Shown: positions 1 to 11,131 of the stretch, in pieces
Layout of the letters: each line of letters opens with the position of its first letter
Numbering within the stretch: the stretch's first letter is position 1
DNA from: Sialis fuliginosa
Lineage: Eukaryota > Arthropoda > Insecta > Megaloptera > Sialidae
Direction of reading: 5' to 3'
Assembly (NCBI GenBank): GCA_961205875.1
Contig: OY540820.1
Span: 14,136,001 to 14,200,000, forward strand
Length of the DNA stretch: 64,000 nucleotides
Translations under genes and position numbers: made by a program
The notes under the pieces: model-generated
Database searches by the model: none
Seen by the model: only the letters and a program-made list of their open reading frames with translations
What the model was told of the DNA's origin: nothing

Positions 1-366
1 TCCACTTTACAAATTCTGTTGTTTTTCTATTTGCTTTCTCGAGTTTACCTAACTTTGTGTCGATTTAGAAGCCAAAATGACAACGAGAGATACACGTTTG
101 TTTTTAATTGAACTGGTAAATCAATGAATTATTTTTTAAGTATATTTATTAGCAGATATAAAAAAATATTTATTTAAAAAGAGTATGAAAAACTGACAAT
201 GGAGTTTGTCCATTAAAAGTGGTAATTGTGTTCTTAATTAAAAAAAAATAACTAACAATGTACCTTATTACCTTCTAATACGAGTAATCAATCAAATGAA
301 TTTCTAATTGTAAAAATTTTCAGGGAAGTTCCTATGTATAAATATTTTTAAAAATGTTAAATTTTT
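1..366. other. A+T-rich sequence, probably HGD intron 2
   Basis: No coding exon is visible. The next HGD exon (starting around LRW in the family) is not found between base 1 and 887, so this stretch is inferred to be part of the second intron of the dioxygenase gene. Confidence 0.45.
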
Positions 367-688
367 TTACATTGTTTCAAATTTGACGATTCTTTCTTTT
401 ATATCTTTTGTGTCGTAGTACTTATCATTTTGTAATCTTTAGCAAGTGTCCATTATTGTGTTCTCATTACTGGTTTTATTTTATTAATTACTGGAGAAAA
501 AACATAAACAAAATAAAAGGCTTAATTTAAAAAAACAAACTATATTTGCGGACTTTTTAAATTGATTAAATAAAGAGTTAATTGTTTTATTAATAACATG
601 AGTTCATGAGAATTACAAAAAAGAAGCCCGTCAATCACAAAAACAGTAAACTTTTCTCTTATAGCGGTCATAACTGGTGCCAGTACCT
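367..688 (-). repeat. TA-flanked MITE family A, truncated copy
   Basis: This copy runs in reverse orientation and ends at a clean TIR (…ACTGGTGCCAGTACCT) followed by TA at 689-690; its other end is missing. The body matches the other family A copies, including the GTCGTAGTACTTATCATTTT block. Any open reading frame here is a shadow: the same repeat body gives similar short frames at other copies. Confidence 0.85.
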
Positions 689-690
689 TA

Positions 691-770
691 TTTATACATA
701 GATTACTATTGAGTTTTGAAATCATTTTTTTAAAGATCAGGATTTTTAGCGGGCTCTCATCAAATTTCGA
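691..770 (-). repeat. host repeat flanking the family A MITE
   Basis: About 80 bases next to the TIR end of the MITE (TAGATTACTATTGAGTTTTG and following) recur, in the opposite orientation, beside another copy at 28740-28832. The two flanks share several blocks and differ by an indel of about 25 bases, so both MITE copies sit at the same site in an older repeat. Confidence 0.7.
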
Positions 771-887
771 TTAAGAAACCTGATGACTCGCCGCGCCCCC
801 AGTCTAGAGCACTGCCCCCCCCCCCCCTCCCTCAGTGGGGGTCATGATTGAAATATAGATAATAATTAAAAATTGATAAATCCATAC

Positions 888-1157
888 CTGATTAGGATCA
901 GGGAATTCCTCATCCCAGTCACAAATGAGCCCATTCTCGCTGTTGCATTTCTGGAACGGGCGGTGTACGACAGATGGTCTGATCCTGTACAACCAGGATC
1001 GCACGTTGGAAACTCGGGGCGCCGTAAATGCAGACCCGGACAGCTGTTCGGCGTACAAGCCGTAGGGGCACACTTGCGGAGTATTTTGGCCGACTGGTAA
1101 TGATCCAGGATAGTCGGGATGTTCGGATGAATGTTCGGAACCGAATCCGGTCATGTA
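888..1157 (-). CDS. HGD: homogentisate 1,2-dioxygenase, coding exon 2 (partial gene)
   Basis: Homogentisate 1,2-dioxygenase is the Fe(II) enzyme that opens the aromatic ring of homogentisate to maleylacetoacetate in tyrosine/phenylalanine breakdown (cytosolic). The 90 codons (270 nt, phase 0 at both ends) read [19 protein letters not shown], then the family's conserved N-terminal block with [39 protein letters not shown] and D-DPNQ-like [10 protein letters not shown]. The acceptor is a pyrimidine-rich tract ending CAG at 1158-1160; the donor is CAG|GTATGG with GT at 887-886. The metal ligands and catalytic His of the family lie in the C-terminal half, which is off the window to the left, so activity cannot be judged. 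An internal ATG at 1152-1154 could be mistaken for the start, but the alignment with vertebrate HGD (…LK-Y-ISGFG) and the acceptor just upstream argue for the separate first exon at 3238-3252. Identification is secure. Confidence 0.93.
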
Positions 1158-1650
1158 CTGTAATTGAATAATGATTTGTATTGTTTTTATTAGGTGAATC
1201 GAGAAGGGAAATTGCCAAATTGTTCCTAATAAAACGAGAAAAGAAAAACGATTTTTTTATAAAATTAAAAAACAACTAAATTTCGAAGTAAATTTTTAAG
1301 GACATGAGACATTTATACAAAATCAATTAGAACTGGGCGTGTGAGTAATTTTTTCTCACAATATAAATTATTTTACCCATAGTTCGATCACTCTCGTTGT
1401 GACACGATATCAAAAAAAAATTCGATCTATTATCGGATTGATTTTAATCACTTTTTTATATAGGTAATAATTTGTGATGTAAATTCGTTTTAATTAAATA
1501 TTCTATTTGACTCATCGTGGTTTGTTTCACAATCCAGTAGCCCAGCTCTATTATTAAAATATTTTATAATACATATCACAAGCCTAATGAAAAATACGAA
1601 TTATTACAATAATAACAACTTTCAAAAATTATTTGAAATTTTGAAAACTT

Positions 1651-1955
1651 ATTATAAAGAATTTGTTTGGCTCCAATTGCAAATTAGCTCTTAGCTTATG
1701 CTATCTGCTAGGAATTAAATATAAATGACAACCATCCACAGATGTAGCCAATGAAATCGTACATAAAATGACTTTGACGCATGCGTATTAAGTAGAAATC
1801 ACCGACTTAAAATAAGTACTACAATAAAATGTAAAGCATTTACATTATTATACATTTATTATCTCTGCTTTAAAATATCGAGCAATTCTACAATAATTTG
1901 ACTCGTAGTAGATAGCGTTAGCTGGAAGCAAATTTGTGTACAAATTCTTTATAAT
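1651..1955. repeat. MITE with ATTATAAAGAATTTG ends
   Basis: Inverted ends (ATTATAAAGAATTTGT at the left, ACAAATTCTTTATAAT at the right) enclose 305 bases. An inverted, diverged copy lies at 12911-13173, where the outer bases read GCCCGATATTATAAA. The ends resemble the CCGGTATTATAAA family at 30406 and 51817. Confidence 0.65.
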
Positions 1956-2536
1956 ACCGAACATTAATGTATTTTATTGTAATTGAATTTACTCATATTA
2001 GAAAAAAATAATACATACATATATGTATGTATGTAAGTATTTTCTACTGTGACTTCGCCAGGATTCAAAAACTGTGGATAAAATGAAAACAACATAATTC
2101 AATATTTGGCTATTAATTTATTAATAATAAAACATAAAATAAATTTATTGTGTCAAGTAAATAATACTGTTTGTTGGAAAAATATAAAATTTTAATTAAG
2201 GACAAAATATTGCATTATATTTATCTAGAGATAATTATACCTATATAGTTGACATAATTTATTTCAACAATATATGTAGCTTTTTATTATGCTTACAATA
2301 TTGTTAATTATTCATTGAAGAGATGAATTACCAATAATACAATGTACGAAATGATTTTCTAATTAGTTGTATAAAAACGATCAATTTTCATAGACAATGT
2401 ATTTTAAAATTAATATCCAATAGTTTCCCAAAAAGTTAAAAATTTTCTTAAATTAAATAAAAAAATGCATAATTCCATTAAAATCCGGAATTCAAAAAAA
2501 ATAAGTAAGTACCTAACTACTTACTTATTTACATAA

Positions 2537-3009
2537 GGTACTGGCACCAGTTATGGCCGCTATAAGAGCAAGGTTGACTCTTTTCGTGATTGACGGGCTT
2601 ATTTTTTGTAATTCTCATGAACTCATGTTACTAATAAAGCAAGTAACTCTTTATTTAATCAATTTAATTACCAAAGTCTGCAAATATAGTTTGTTTTTTA
2701 AATTATAGCCTTTTATTTTGTTTATGTTTTTTCTTCAGTAATGGATAAAGTCAAATTTAAAAACAATGTAAAGCAGTTGCTATGTTAATATAATAATTAA
2801 TAAATAAATTATACTAATAATTAGTTTAAATGTCCACCATTTTGACACATATTGGCCAATTATCATAAAATCACGCTGTAAGACAGTTAAATGTATATAG
2901 ATTAATATTCAGAAATGGTAGTAATCAAATATCAACAAATATTTCTAATTCAGTACATTTAATTAAAAAATAACCATTACTGGGGTCATATTCAAGACTG
3001 GTACCAGTG
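2537..3009 (+). repeat. TA-flanked MITE family A, copy with internal deletion
   Basis: The left end reads TA-AGGTACTGGCACCAG and the right end ACTGGTACCAGTGACT-TA. Compared with the copy at 28833-29381 it lacks the stretch around the AGTAATGAGCACGCAG block. It lies inside intron 1 of the dioxygenase gene. Confidence 0.88.
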
Positions 3010-3237
3010 ACTTATATGTATTTGATACAAGAAAGTAAAAACGGTTCGAAAAAATTGCAATTAGAGAACTTATAAAAAATATTTAAATTCAGCTAAAAAA
3101 TAAGTTAGTATTATTTTTATTAAATCGATAAAAATAACTGTTAAATTATTTAATTCATAGATGGAATTATACTTATGTTAGAGTAGATTATAAATGCAGT
3201 TAGAGAAACTGATGGTATAAAAAACATTATCACTTAC

Positions 3238-3252
3238 CTTTAGTGTCGACAT
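3238..3252 (-). CDS. HGD: homogentisate 1,2-dioxygenase, 15-nt first coding exon
   Basis: The minus strand reads ATG TCG ACA CTA AAG followed directly by the strong donor GTAAGTG. This gives M-S-T-L-K, which joins in phase 0 to Y-M-T-G-F-G of the exon at 888-1157. The result matches the known family N-terminus (human begins M-A-E-L-K-Y-I-S-G-F-G) in length and in the LKY motif. The start codon context is CATCAACAATG, a good animal initiation context. No other ATG with an in-phase donor was needed or seen nearer. The intron between the two exons is 1158-3237 (2,080 nt). The exon call is an inference from splice signals plus homology; RNA evidence is absent. Confidence 0.8.
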
Positions 3253-3430
3253 TGTTGATGGCTTACTGCGTTCTGTTGAAGAAATAAAATAATTTTGAGT
3301 TGTTGTTGTTGCTGAAACCGGTATATCTAATGTCGTATATTAAATAAATAACTTTTCTTTTTATTCGAAAAGCAGAGTCGAACTAACCGTATCAATTTCA
3401 GCGCAATTTTGTTAATAATATATTAGTGGA
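3253..3430 (-). promoter_or_regulatory. 5' UTR and probable promoter region of HGD
   Basis: The sequence immediately upstream of the predicted start codon has lower repeat content and contains CAACAACAACAAC and a CAG-rich leader typical of an arthropod 5' UTR. No TATA box or Inr can be placed with confidence, so the transcription start is not assigned. The distance to the next gene upstream (stop codon at 4888) is about 1.6 kb, with tRNA-Tyr in between. Confidence 0.25.
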
Positions 3431-4237
3431 AAAGAACTTTTGTTTTATATTTTTCTTATAATGTCAATATTTGTTTAAATATTTCAACAGTTGATGAGTT
3501 TGATATTATTCATGCGATTCTCAACAATTTTGAGAGAAATATTAGAAATTTATAAATATAGGCAACAATAGATACATTAATGGAAGAAATTCAAATTACG
3601 CGCTAATTAGACACTATAAAAACTCATCTGATTACTGAATATCTTTATATAATAACTGAGCTTATCTAACTAACAAATGTATCCATAGATAAATTAACAG
3701 TTTAAGTTATAAATGTCTCGTTTAAGAATTTATTAAGAAATAGCTTAAAAATTATTCGCTACATATTATTTTGTTTGTTAATAAATTGTGAACGAAAAGC
3801 ATTTAGTTAACACTTTAAAATAATAAAATAAATGTAAAACATGCATTCAATTTTATTGATTTCTCATACGTGCAATTTAATAGACGTTTAATTTTATAGT
3901 ACTGGTCTGTCTGAAAACAAGTTTGTTGATTATAGAAACCTTGAATAATAAGTATTTATAAATTGATTCTTCCAGTTTATTGGTTATATAAGTAGAAGAT
4001 CGTTTTGTAAGAACGAATAGGTATAAAATTATATAGCAGATTATTCATAATTAATTATTTTATATATTTTTAATTCATAAAGAGGAAAGAATTAAATCAG
4101 GTGTGTGCAGGTATCAATAGAACCGTAATGCGTTGGAAGTTTATTAATTTGTTTAAATAATAAAAATATATTTTATAATTATAAAAAAATATGTCAATAT
4201 TTTAAACTTATATAAATTTTAAGCTTAAACTTTTATA

Positions 4238-4329
4238 CCTTCGATAGCTCAGTTGGTAGAGCGGTGGACTGTAGATGGCATTGCAAAGCAGAAATCCATA
4301 GGTCGCTGGTTCAAATCCGGCTCGAAGGA
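4238..4329 (+). tRNA. tRNA-Tyr (GUA) with a 19-nt intron
   Basis: The gene starts CCTTCGA and ends TCGAAGG plus discriminator A, forming a seven-pair acceptor stem. The A box (TAGCTCAGTTGG) is at 4245-4256 and the B box (GGTTCAAATCC) at 4308-4318. The anticodon GTA is at 4271-4273. Removing 4275-4293, one base 3' of the anticodon as in other eukaryotic tRNA-Tyr genes, gives a 73-nt mature tRNA with a normal anticodon stem (GTGGA/TCCAT, one G-U). A T-run for RNA polymerase III termination follows at 4334-4337. It is probably functional. Confidence 0.97.
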
Positions 4330-4887
4330 TATACTTTTATTATTTTTTATTGAAAATAAAAACTTATTTTTTATTTTTACTTTACTTATAAAATGTTTCA
4401 TACCATTATTTTACGTTTTCTAATAAAAAAAATTATAAAAATGATTTTCTATTGTAGGTAATTAAAATAAAATAAAAACAAGATATTATTTAGTAAATTT
4501 TTTATTGATAAAATATTTGGTTTATTTATTTTACAAACCTATAATAATATAACAAGTATGATGTTGTTAAACATTTATTTTTTACAAAAAAACATTAACA
4601 TATCGTTGTTAATAACATTATTAATAATAATTATTATAAACAACTTTGATTTAGTAATTATTATTTTCATAATACATAAAGTTTGCATTTATATTCCTTA
4701 TAACTAGTCAGTCTGAATATATTAATATATTTATAAAAACATTTAGTAAACAATAAATATTAATTACTAAATATTTCAAGTTAAATTCATTAAAATAATA
4801 CATATTACAATATTTAATTTATACAAACAATTAAGTAAAAAGTACATAACTATATAATTATGGTGGTGATGTATTATTTATTGTAAT
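4330..4887. other. intergenic and 3' UTR of the PH-domain gene
   Basis: This A+T-rich interval lies between tRNA-Tyr and the PH-domain stop codon. An AATAAA on the minus strand (TTTATT at 4877-4882) lies only six bases past the stop codon, with other A-rich signals further on; the polyadenylation site cannot be fixed. Confidence 0.5.
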
Positions 4888-7120
4888 TTACACATAAGAA
4901 ATAATTTTATTTCCTTCCCTAAATTGTTTAAATACAAAATTACTAGAAAAATTATCTTTTGCACAGTTTTCAGTCCTACTTATAGTGGCAGCTCTTTTCG
5001 ATTTACTTAAATTTCTGTACCCTTTTGCAATTGTATTGAATTTATTTTGATCTGAAATATCATGATCTGCCATTTTATCTGGTTCTGATCTTGTCTCAAA
5101 ATATTTACAGATTTCTCTCACACCTACCCCACATCGAGTTAAATCATGCATTGACTGAGCACGTTTAGTAATGCCATCTATTGACGGTACAGTGAACAAA
5201 TCTTCATTACTCCTTGCTAATCTACGACCTAAATTGCACAAGGACTCGAATAATTTTAATTTATCTTTCACAGGGACATACGAGTCAGAATTTTGGCACC
5301 TTTTCAATAATAGTTCTACGGCCTCTTCATCACTTTGGATGTCTAAAAAACGATCATCTGAATTTTTTATTTGATTATCATGCCTCCTCAGTGATTTTTC
5401 ATTATTTTTAAAACAATTACTTTTGCAATGCCTACTTTCGTAATCGGTTAAACTAAAAAATTCCTTTTCATGATTCTTTTCTATATTGTCAGTTACATAT
5501 ACAGGTCGACTTTTATAAATATCAGATTTGTTATCAATATTTTGTGACCTGAAATCACTTAACGTTAAATATTTTATTTCGTTTGGCACATCAATAGAAC
5601 ATTTAAGTGAAAGATTTTTTAAGTTTTCTTCAGTAACTTTTCTTTTGTTTTCTATTTCTTGGTTTGTTTTTTTCCTTCTATTTTCATTAATTTCCCGTCT
5701 TCTGTTTGAAATCTTTTCTAAAGTTGCGTTGATGTTATTTAAATCATAAGTTTTTAGTTGTATACAATCCCTAACATTATAAACTCTAGTGTAACCAATT
5801 TTAGCAAACTTGTATTTATTTTCTGTTTCTGTTTTAGTTTCTTCGATATCATTTTTTGTATATTTAGTAATGTTCCTATTAAAATCATACGCTTCAGGTT
5901 TCAAACTGTTTTCATTATTGTGACCATTGTTTAATTTCTGTTCATTTTGGTTGTACTGATGCCTATTTACATATTTAGAACTCATAACTGAATCTACAGT
6001 ATCTACGGAATTTTGATAACAAATATTATTTACTCCTGGTTTAATATTTATTTTTGATGGTGTCCTTTCTTTCGTAATATTTTGGCATACAGATTTTATA
6101 ATAGGACTTTCAATAACTTCTTTACTGTAACCATTTACATTATTTTGGCACATAACTCTCTGCGAATCAAAATATTCATTTATTTCTTTGGTCGGATACA
6201 ATTTTTCTTTCCCATTAACAATTAAATCAATTTCATGATCTTCTTGTGTAGCAATATCACTCTTCAACAAGTTTTGAGATTCCATTATTCTCCCAATACG
6301 TTTATACCTCAACTCTTTTCTATTTTCCCTAAACCGATTTTCAATTTTCTGTAACTTATTTTCACTAATTTCTAAATTTATATACATATTGTCCCTATCT
6401 TCAGACTGACTATATGTTTCTAAATCATTCATATTATCTTGTGACCTGCACATTCTAGAAAACCTATTATTAGTATTATTTTCATCTATTGTTAAGTTCT
6501 CAAAACTTCGTGATTCTTCTAAATTAATTACTTTTTCATGCAAATTATTGTACATTCCATGAACCGTATTTTCCCTTTCAAAATTTATCATATTTACATC
6601 TTTTTCTATACCACTTACTTTACTATCGAATATACTACTAGCACTTAATAAACTATCAATACTATTTTGTGATGACATTTTTTCACTACCACTCTCAATA
6701 TAGCATTTATTCTTAGATAACCCATTAATTTTGATAATACTCCTATGTTTATTTCGACACCATGTTTCATGGACATCTTGATATTTGCAACCACATCTGT
6801 CTCCAGAAACTTGGCGTCGCATATCTTCTAGTCTTTCAACACTTTCTTGCGAGCTATTTTTATCTGCATTTTCCTTAAACAAACATTTTCGTGCTGATTT
6901 CGGTCGACATTTCGTTGTATACTTTTCTAAATCTTCGTCGGAAGATGAATAATAGGCACTTTCTTCAATACGCGTATCAAGCCGAAGTTCGCTCTGTGAT
7001 CGCCTCGGCGAACTTTCCGACGTTTCGCCACCAGTACTAGTAGTGCTGGAACTCGTGCTGATGGTACAAATAGAACTTCGATCTGATGATGAAGTCCTTC
7101 GTAATCGGGGACTGATTCGA
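4888..7120 (-). CDS. PH-domain protein, long last coding exon (disordered tail)
   Basis: This exon opens after TTTGCAG (acceptor at 7121-7122) with one base that completes the AG left by the exon at 8373-8515, then runs 744 codons to TAA at 4888-4890 (1 + 2,232 nt, exactly in phase). It begins with a Ser/Thr/Arg-rich segment and an acidic patch (YSSSDEDLEKY). The body is rich in Asn, Ser, Glu and Lys and looks disordered. A charged, coiled-coil-like stretch rich in RRR and EN lies around 5590-5740. Near the C-terminus, about 5130-5340, is a more ordered segment (DEEAVELLLKRC, LCNLGRRLARSNEDL, then KRAQSMHDL and VREICKYFE) that may be the conserved functional part. Short S/C-Q-N motifs recur along the tail. 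I do not recognise the family. Confidence 0.85.
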
Positions 7121-7642
7121 CTGCAAATAACAATATTGAAATTAAAGATCTGTTATTTATCAATGAGATATATAGACGAAATGACCTACATATTTCGGTA
7201 TTCAATTAATTTGATTGACAATGAAATTGAGCAAAAGTACAGATAATTGCTTGAGAGGTTTTTAAATTGTAACAGTGTCATTTGAAAGAGAATTAGACCA
7301 CATTTAAGACACGCGAATCGACTATTATAACTAGAACAATGCTTATAATATTTTTTTGAAAAGGAATTGAAAAAAAAATTGATAAAAATTACTCAACAAA
7401 TGTAATATGATCTAAGGAAATCCGATTGATTGAGTTTGATATTTAAAAAAATAAAATTACAATATAATCTGTTTCGAAACTCAAACGTGAATATTGATTT
7501 CCTAATTTTGATACTGAATATAAAATTATTAAACTTCAGCTGTTTTTGCATTGTTCATGTAGCAGAACTGTTATTAGATATACAATGAAAATATTAGAGA
7601 GCATGCATAACATTATTGCACATGTTTATATTTTGTATTAAT

Positions 7643-8125
7643 CAGTGGCGCGGAACCAAATTTTTTTTCTGGCGTTTTTAAAATTCAAAATTGACTTCAT
7701 TTTTCTTAAGCTTGATTAATATCGTATTATTTGTTAAAAAATAAAAATAAATAGAAATACAGTGGAACCTCGTTAGTATTTTTTTAAAGGGACTGGGAGA
7801 AAATACGTACTAACGAAATATTTTAATATAGGGTCTTATGGAAGAATGCCGGGACCTAAAAAATAACGTACGAAAGCAAAATGCACTAACGAGGTTTTAT
7901 TGTACTCACTTTTTATTTTTCTTTATCTCTGACTAGACTCATGGTTACATTTTATAATTTGTTTGTTACAAAAATTACAGAAAAAAGATTTTTATAATAA
8001 CACGTCGCTTATCTGCCCTAAAAAACAGAATCCAAATTTTGGAGGGAGTAAAAAAGTAGTCCTTGCCCCCTCCACTAAAAATTTTGGGAGGCAACTGCCC
8101 CCCCCCCCCGGCTCCGGCGCCGCTG
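7643..8125. mobile_element. hAT-type MITE with 8-bp target duplication
   Basis: The ends are CAGTGGCGCGGA and GGCGCCGCTG, flanked by the identical 8-mer GTATTAAT at 7635-7642 and 8126-8133. The length is 483 bp including a nested insertion at 7760-7902. Poly-C and CCCCCTCC tracts lie near the right end. No transposase is present. Confidence 0.92.
7760..7902. mobile_element. pogo/Tigger-like MITE nested in the hAT MITE
   Basis: The ends CAGTGGAACCTCGTTAGT and ACTAACGAGGTTTTATTG form imperfect TIRs of the pogo type, flanked by TA on each side (7758-7759 and 7903-7904). It is 143 bp long and lies wholly inside the 483-bp hAT element, so it inserted later. Confidence 0.88.
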
Positions 8126-8372
8126 GTATTAATATTTTAATTCATTTATTTAGATAGAAGGATTACTACTTCTTCGACTAATTTAATAATTTGTAACCAG
8201 CTTTGGAACAATTCGGATTCTATCAAATCCCATTTAGAATTCTTTTAAACTTGTATCTAATTTTCTAATTATTTTTAATGAACTTTGCAGTCGGAGTACT
8301 GACAATTTTAAGTCCCAATTAGATTAATTTTAACTCGTTGCTCGTTTTTCTTAATTAAAACATGTTTGTTAC

Positions 8373-8515
8373 CTATTCGCTGATTTACTGGAGGAACACG
8401 TAGACATTGCTAATCCCATGATATCCAGGTACTTGATGCGGTCTAAAGGCGTTTGGCGCATTATCTCTATCGCCAAAGTTTTGACCCAAATCTCGTACTC
8501 GCGCTGAGTCGATGC
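8373..8515 (-). CDS. PH-domain protein, middle exon (C-terminal PH helix)
   Basis: The exon follows TTTCTGTTTCCAG and begins GCA TCG ACT CAG; it ends AAT AG|GTAACA. It encodes 47 codons plus two bases: ASTQREYEIWVKTLAIEI and onward to KYLDIMGLAMSTCSSSKSAN. The REYEIWVKTL stretch, with its Trp in an amphipathic helix, is what is expected for the C-terminal helix of a pleckstrin homology domain, and the preceding exon ends in the last beta strand (PLVVFQ). PH domains usually bind phosphoinositides or proteins and target a protein to membranes. Its start phase (0) and end phase (2) match both neighbouring exons. Confidence 0.85.
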
Positions 8516-8559
8516 CTGGAAACAGAAAAATAAATACATTATTTTTGGTTGTCTATTAA

Positions 8560-9129
8560 TTAAGGTAGTTCTCGTGCAAACGTCATTTCGATAGAATTTA
8601 AAAAAACAATTCAGGGCATAAAAAGAATAATGATATCTATCCAAATGTGAAATTTTAAAGAGATCGACCGTTTTAAACGCGAGATAATTGTCATCAAAGT
8701 TTGACACTTTTGTATGTATCCACTATATCAAGTTCGTATTATTTCCATTCTCATGACTAAAAACTTCGACAGATTATGACAAAAAACTATCAAACACTAA
8801 AGGCTTATAATTCTGATATGTGATAAAAAATTCCAAATACAATTGTATACAATTGTATTTCAAAAACAAAACGGTCAATCATTTTGAATTTTTATCACAT
8901 ATCAGAATAATAACCCTTTGCTGTTTGGTAGTTTTTTTATCAAAATCTGTCGAAGCGTTTAGTCATAAAATAAAGAAAACTGTCCTTATACGTACTAATA
9001 CAACAATAGACGGCTTTGGGTATAGACTTGATCAAAAATTCTATGTAGCAACGCAATTATTTTCGATATTTTATCATGGTATTATAAGCGTAACTTTTTG
9101 ATAGTACTGTAGCACGAGAACTACCTTAA
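8560..9129. mobile_element. TTAA-flanked foldback element
   Basis: The termini TTAAGGTAGTTCTCGTGC and GCACGAGAACTACCTTAA are perfect inverted copies. A second inverted block (TCTGATATGTGATAAAAA and its complement) brings the arms together near 8850, so most of the 570 bp can fold. It starts 45 bases upstream of the PH exon on the minus strand, so it may sit close to that exon's branch point. Confidence 0.85.
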
Positions 9130-11131
9130 CATAATTTATATAAATTTTAAATCAGCAAGACTATGTCCTGTTCTATTTAAAATTAAAAACACTATGTATC
9201 CCTCTCTTTTGAAATGAGTCAACTAGTTGCCATTATACATATTCAAAATCACTCAACGGATATGATTTCCGTACCTCATCACCGACCCGACGACTGTCAC
9301 TTTGTTATAATCGAAGTGAGCGTTGAGCAATCGGTGTTGTAATAAACAATTACACGCTCTGATGAACTGATTAAAATAATGAAGAATATTTGATGTTACA
9401 TATCACATACATATCTACATAGTGGGCTGCGTTTCTACACAACATTCTATTATTTTAGGCTCCAATGGAAATACGAGTAAATTTGTTTTTTCTTTGATTA
9501 TTCTTTGAGTTACTTAGAATTAGAAGCCTATAAAAGAAGAATATAATTTTATAATCTATGTAATTTATAATTTTTTTTCCAAAAAAGTAATATATTATCA
9601 TCATCAGTAAAATATTTATATTAACATTAAAAAAAATGTATTCATTCTTTAAGTACGAACGAAGCATAACACGAAGAACGCTATGTTAAGTATGTTATTA
9701 CATAATAGCCAGCCACCTATTGGCAAGACCATGTACTACACGTTGTTTACTAAATAATAGTATGTTGTACTCACATATTATTTGATTGTTGTGAAATTTA
9801 TTAGAAACCTGTATAAGACTGCAATTTATACTTTTTTAATAAAAAAACATTTAATTGATATATACATAAGTATATAATTTAACAGTTTATTTTGTAATTT
9901 GAGAAAATATTATTATATAATATTATATCAATTACAATAAAGTATCTATTTATGATAGTTAATAAGATATAAATATAAACCTATTTACAAAAAAACAATT
10001 AATTTTTTCATTACACAATAACATCTCCGTAATTTTACATTTAATTTTAGAATTTTAAGAAAATATAATTAATTATGTCAACAAGAATTATGTTAACTAA
10101 TGTAATATTGAATACATTAAATGTAATATTACAAAATTTTAAATAGATCACAATAATAATTTAATCGCACAAATATATATGCCTACTAAAAAACGAAGAG
10201 TACTTACTTCTTTATCTAGCAAATGAGTTTCAAAATATCGGTCTTTGTTTGGTACATGGAAAAATGATTTAAATATTATAATAATCAAATTGGAGGAGTC
10301 TACTAAGTTTATGATAAGCTAATTTCAATGAAAACTGCACGACCACTTCTGCATTTCACTGTACATATATCGGTAAATAAGTTGAAATTATATATATTTT
10401 TTAAAGTATGTCAGCATCCAAAGTATTATATTATATTCATTATAAATGTAATTCACTGAAATCTAAATTTAACCAAAAACGCAGACCTCAAACACAAATT
10501 TACATAAATGGACATCCATAAATATTCATACATAAATAAATAATTTAAATTTATTTCTACTTGACTAACAAAACCATTCTAAATATCAATAATCAATTTT
10601 CATTAAATTACTTCACTGTAAAATAACGCGCGACGCCCATGGCTAGAATAATAATAAATAAATAGCTGCGCCAATGTCCAATCAATATGTAAAATGCGAC
10701 CTACGGGCACAAAGACAAATATTGAATGCTAAAATGTTTGTTTATCTGAAAAACCATCAACAGCATCGAAATATTCGTATTGCTCTCACAATCAGATCTA
10801 TGTAGGTACTACAAAACCAGTGGTTCTCAATAAAATAATACAGGGGTTATTTTAGTCTGTAGTTGTAGCTTGTTTCTGCAGTTCCAAAAATGAAAACTGC
10901 AGTTGTAAAAGCTAATTTGTGTAGTTGAAAAATTGCAAGTACATAGAAAGAAAAATATAAAAAAGTGTAAGTGTAGAATAAAAAGAAAGATTATTACCTA
11001 TAATTTGTAAGACAGAAATTATACAAAGTGTAAAGCAAAACAAAGGTATTTGCAGTTGAAAAATGTTCTTAAAATAACCCTTAAAATAATGAATTAACCC
11101 ATCTGACGCCAACGTGACTAATTTCTATTAA
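9130..11131. other. A+T-rich intron sequence
   Basis: No gene is seen. The only clear repeat is at about 10140-10353, which matches part of the element at 52458-52807. Confidence 0.6.
10140..10353 (+). repeat. diverged copy of the AGTCGCCTGCA-ended element
   Basis: The stretch with TTTATCTAGCAAATGA and ATCAAATTGGAGGAG matches 52595-52800 with scattered differences and indels. Neither TIR is intact here. Confidence 0.7.

Larger units (their letters stand above)
1158..3237 (-). other. HGD: intron 1 of homogentisate 1,2-dioxygenase
   Basis: This interval runs from the donor GTAAGTG after the first coding exon to the TTACAG acceptor before the second. It carries two repeats described separately (1651-1955 and 2537-3009) and otherwise A+T-rich sequence with no further exon-like segment. 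Confidence 0.75.
7121..8372 (-). other. intron of the PH-domain gene (1.25 kb)
   Basis: The donor is GTAACA at 8372 downward and the acceptor TTTGCAG at 7121. It contains the hAT-type MITE at 7643-8125 with a pogo-like MITE nested inside. Confidence 0.8.

Noticed and set aside
540-725. Short frame at 540-725 and its relative at 28850-29044
   Set aside because: Both lie in copies of MITE family A and its flank; they are similar because the repeat is, not because a gene is conserved.
873-1100. Plus-strand open frame over the dioxygenase exon
   Set aside because: It is the antisense shadow of the well-supported HGD exon at 888-1157.
7963-8157. Frame ending in a Pro-rich peptide
   Set aside because: It runs through the poly-C end of a hAT MITE and past its target duplication.
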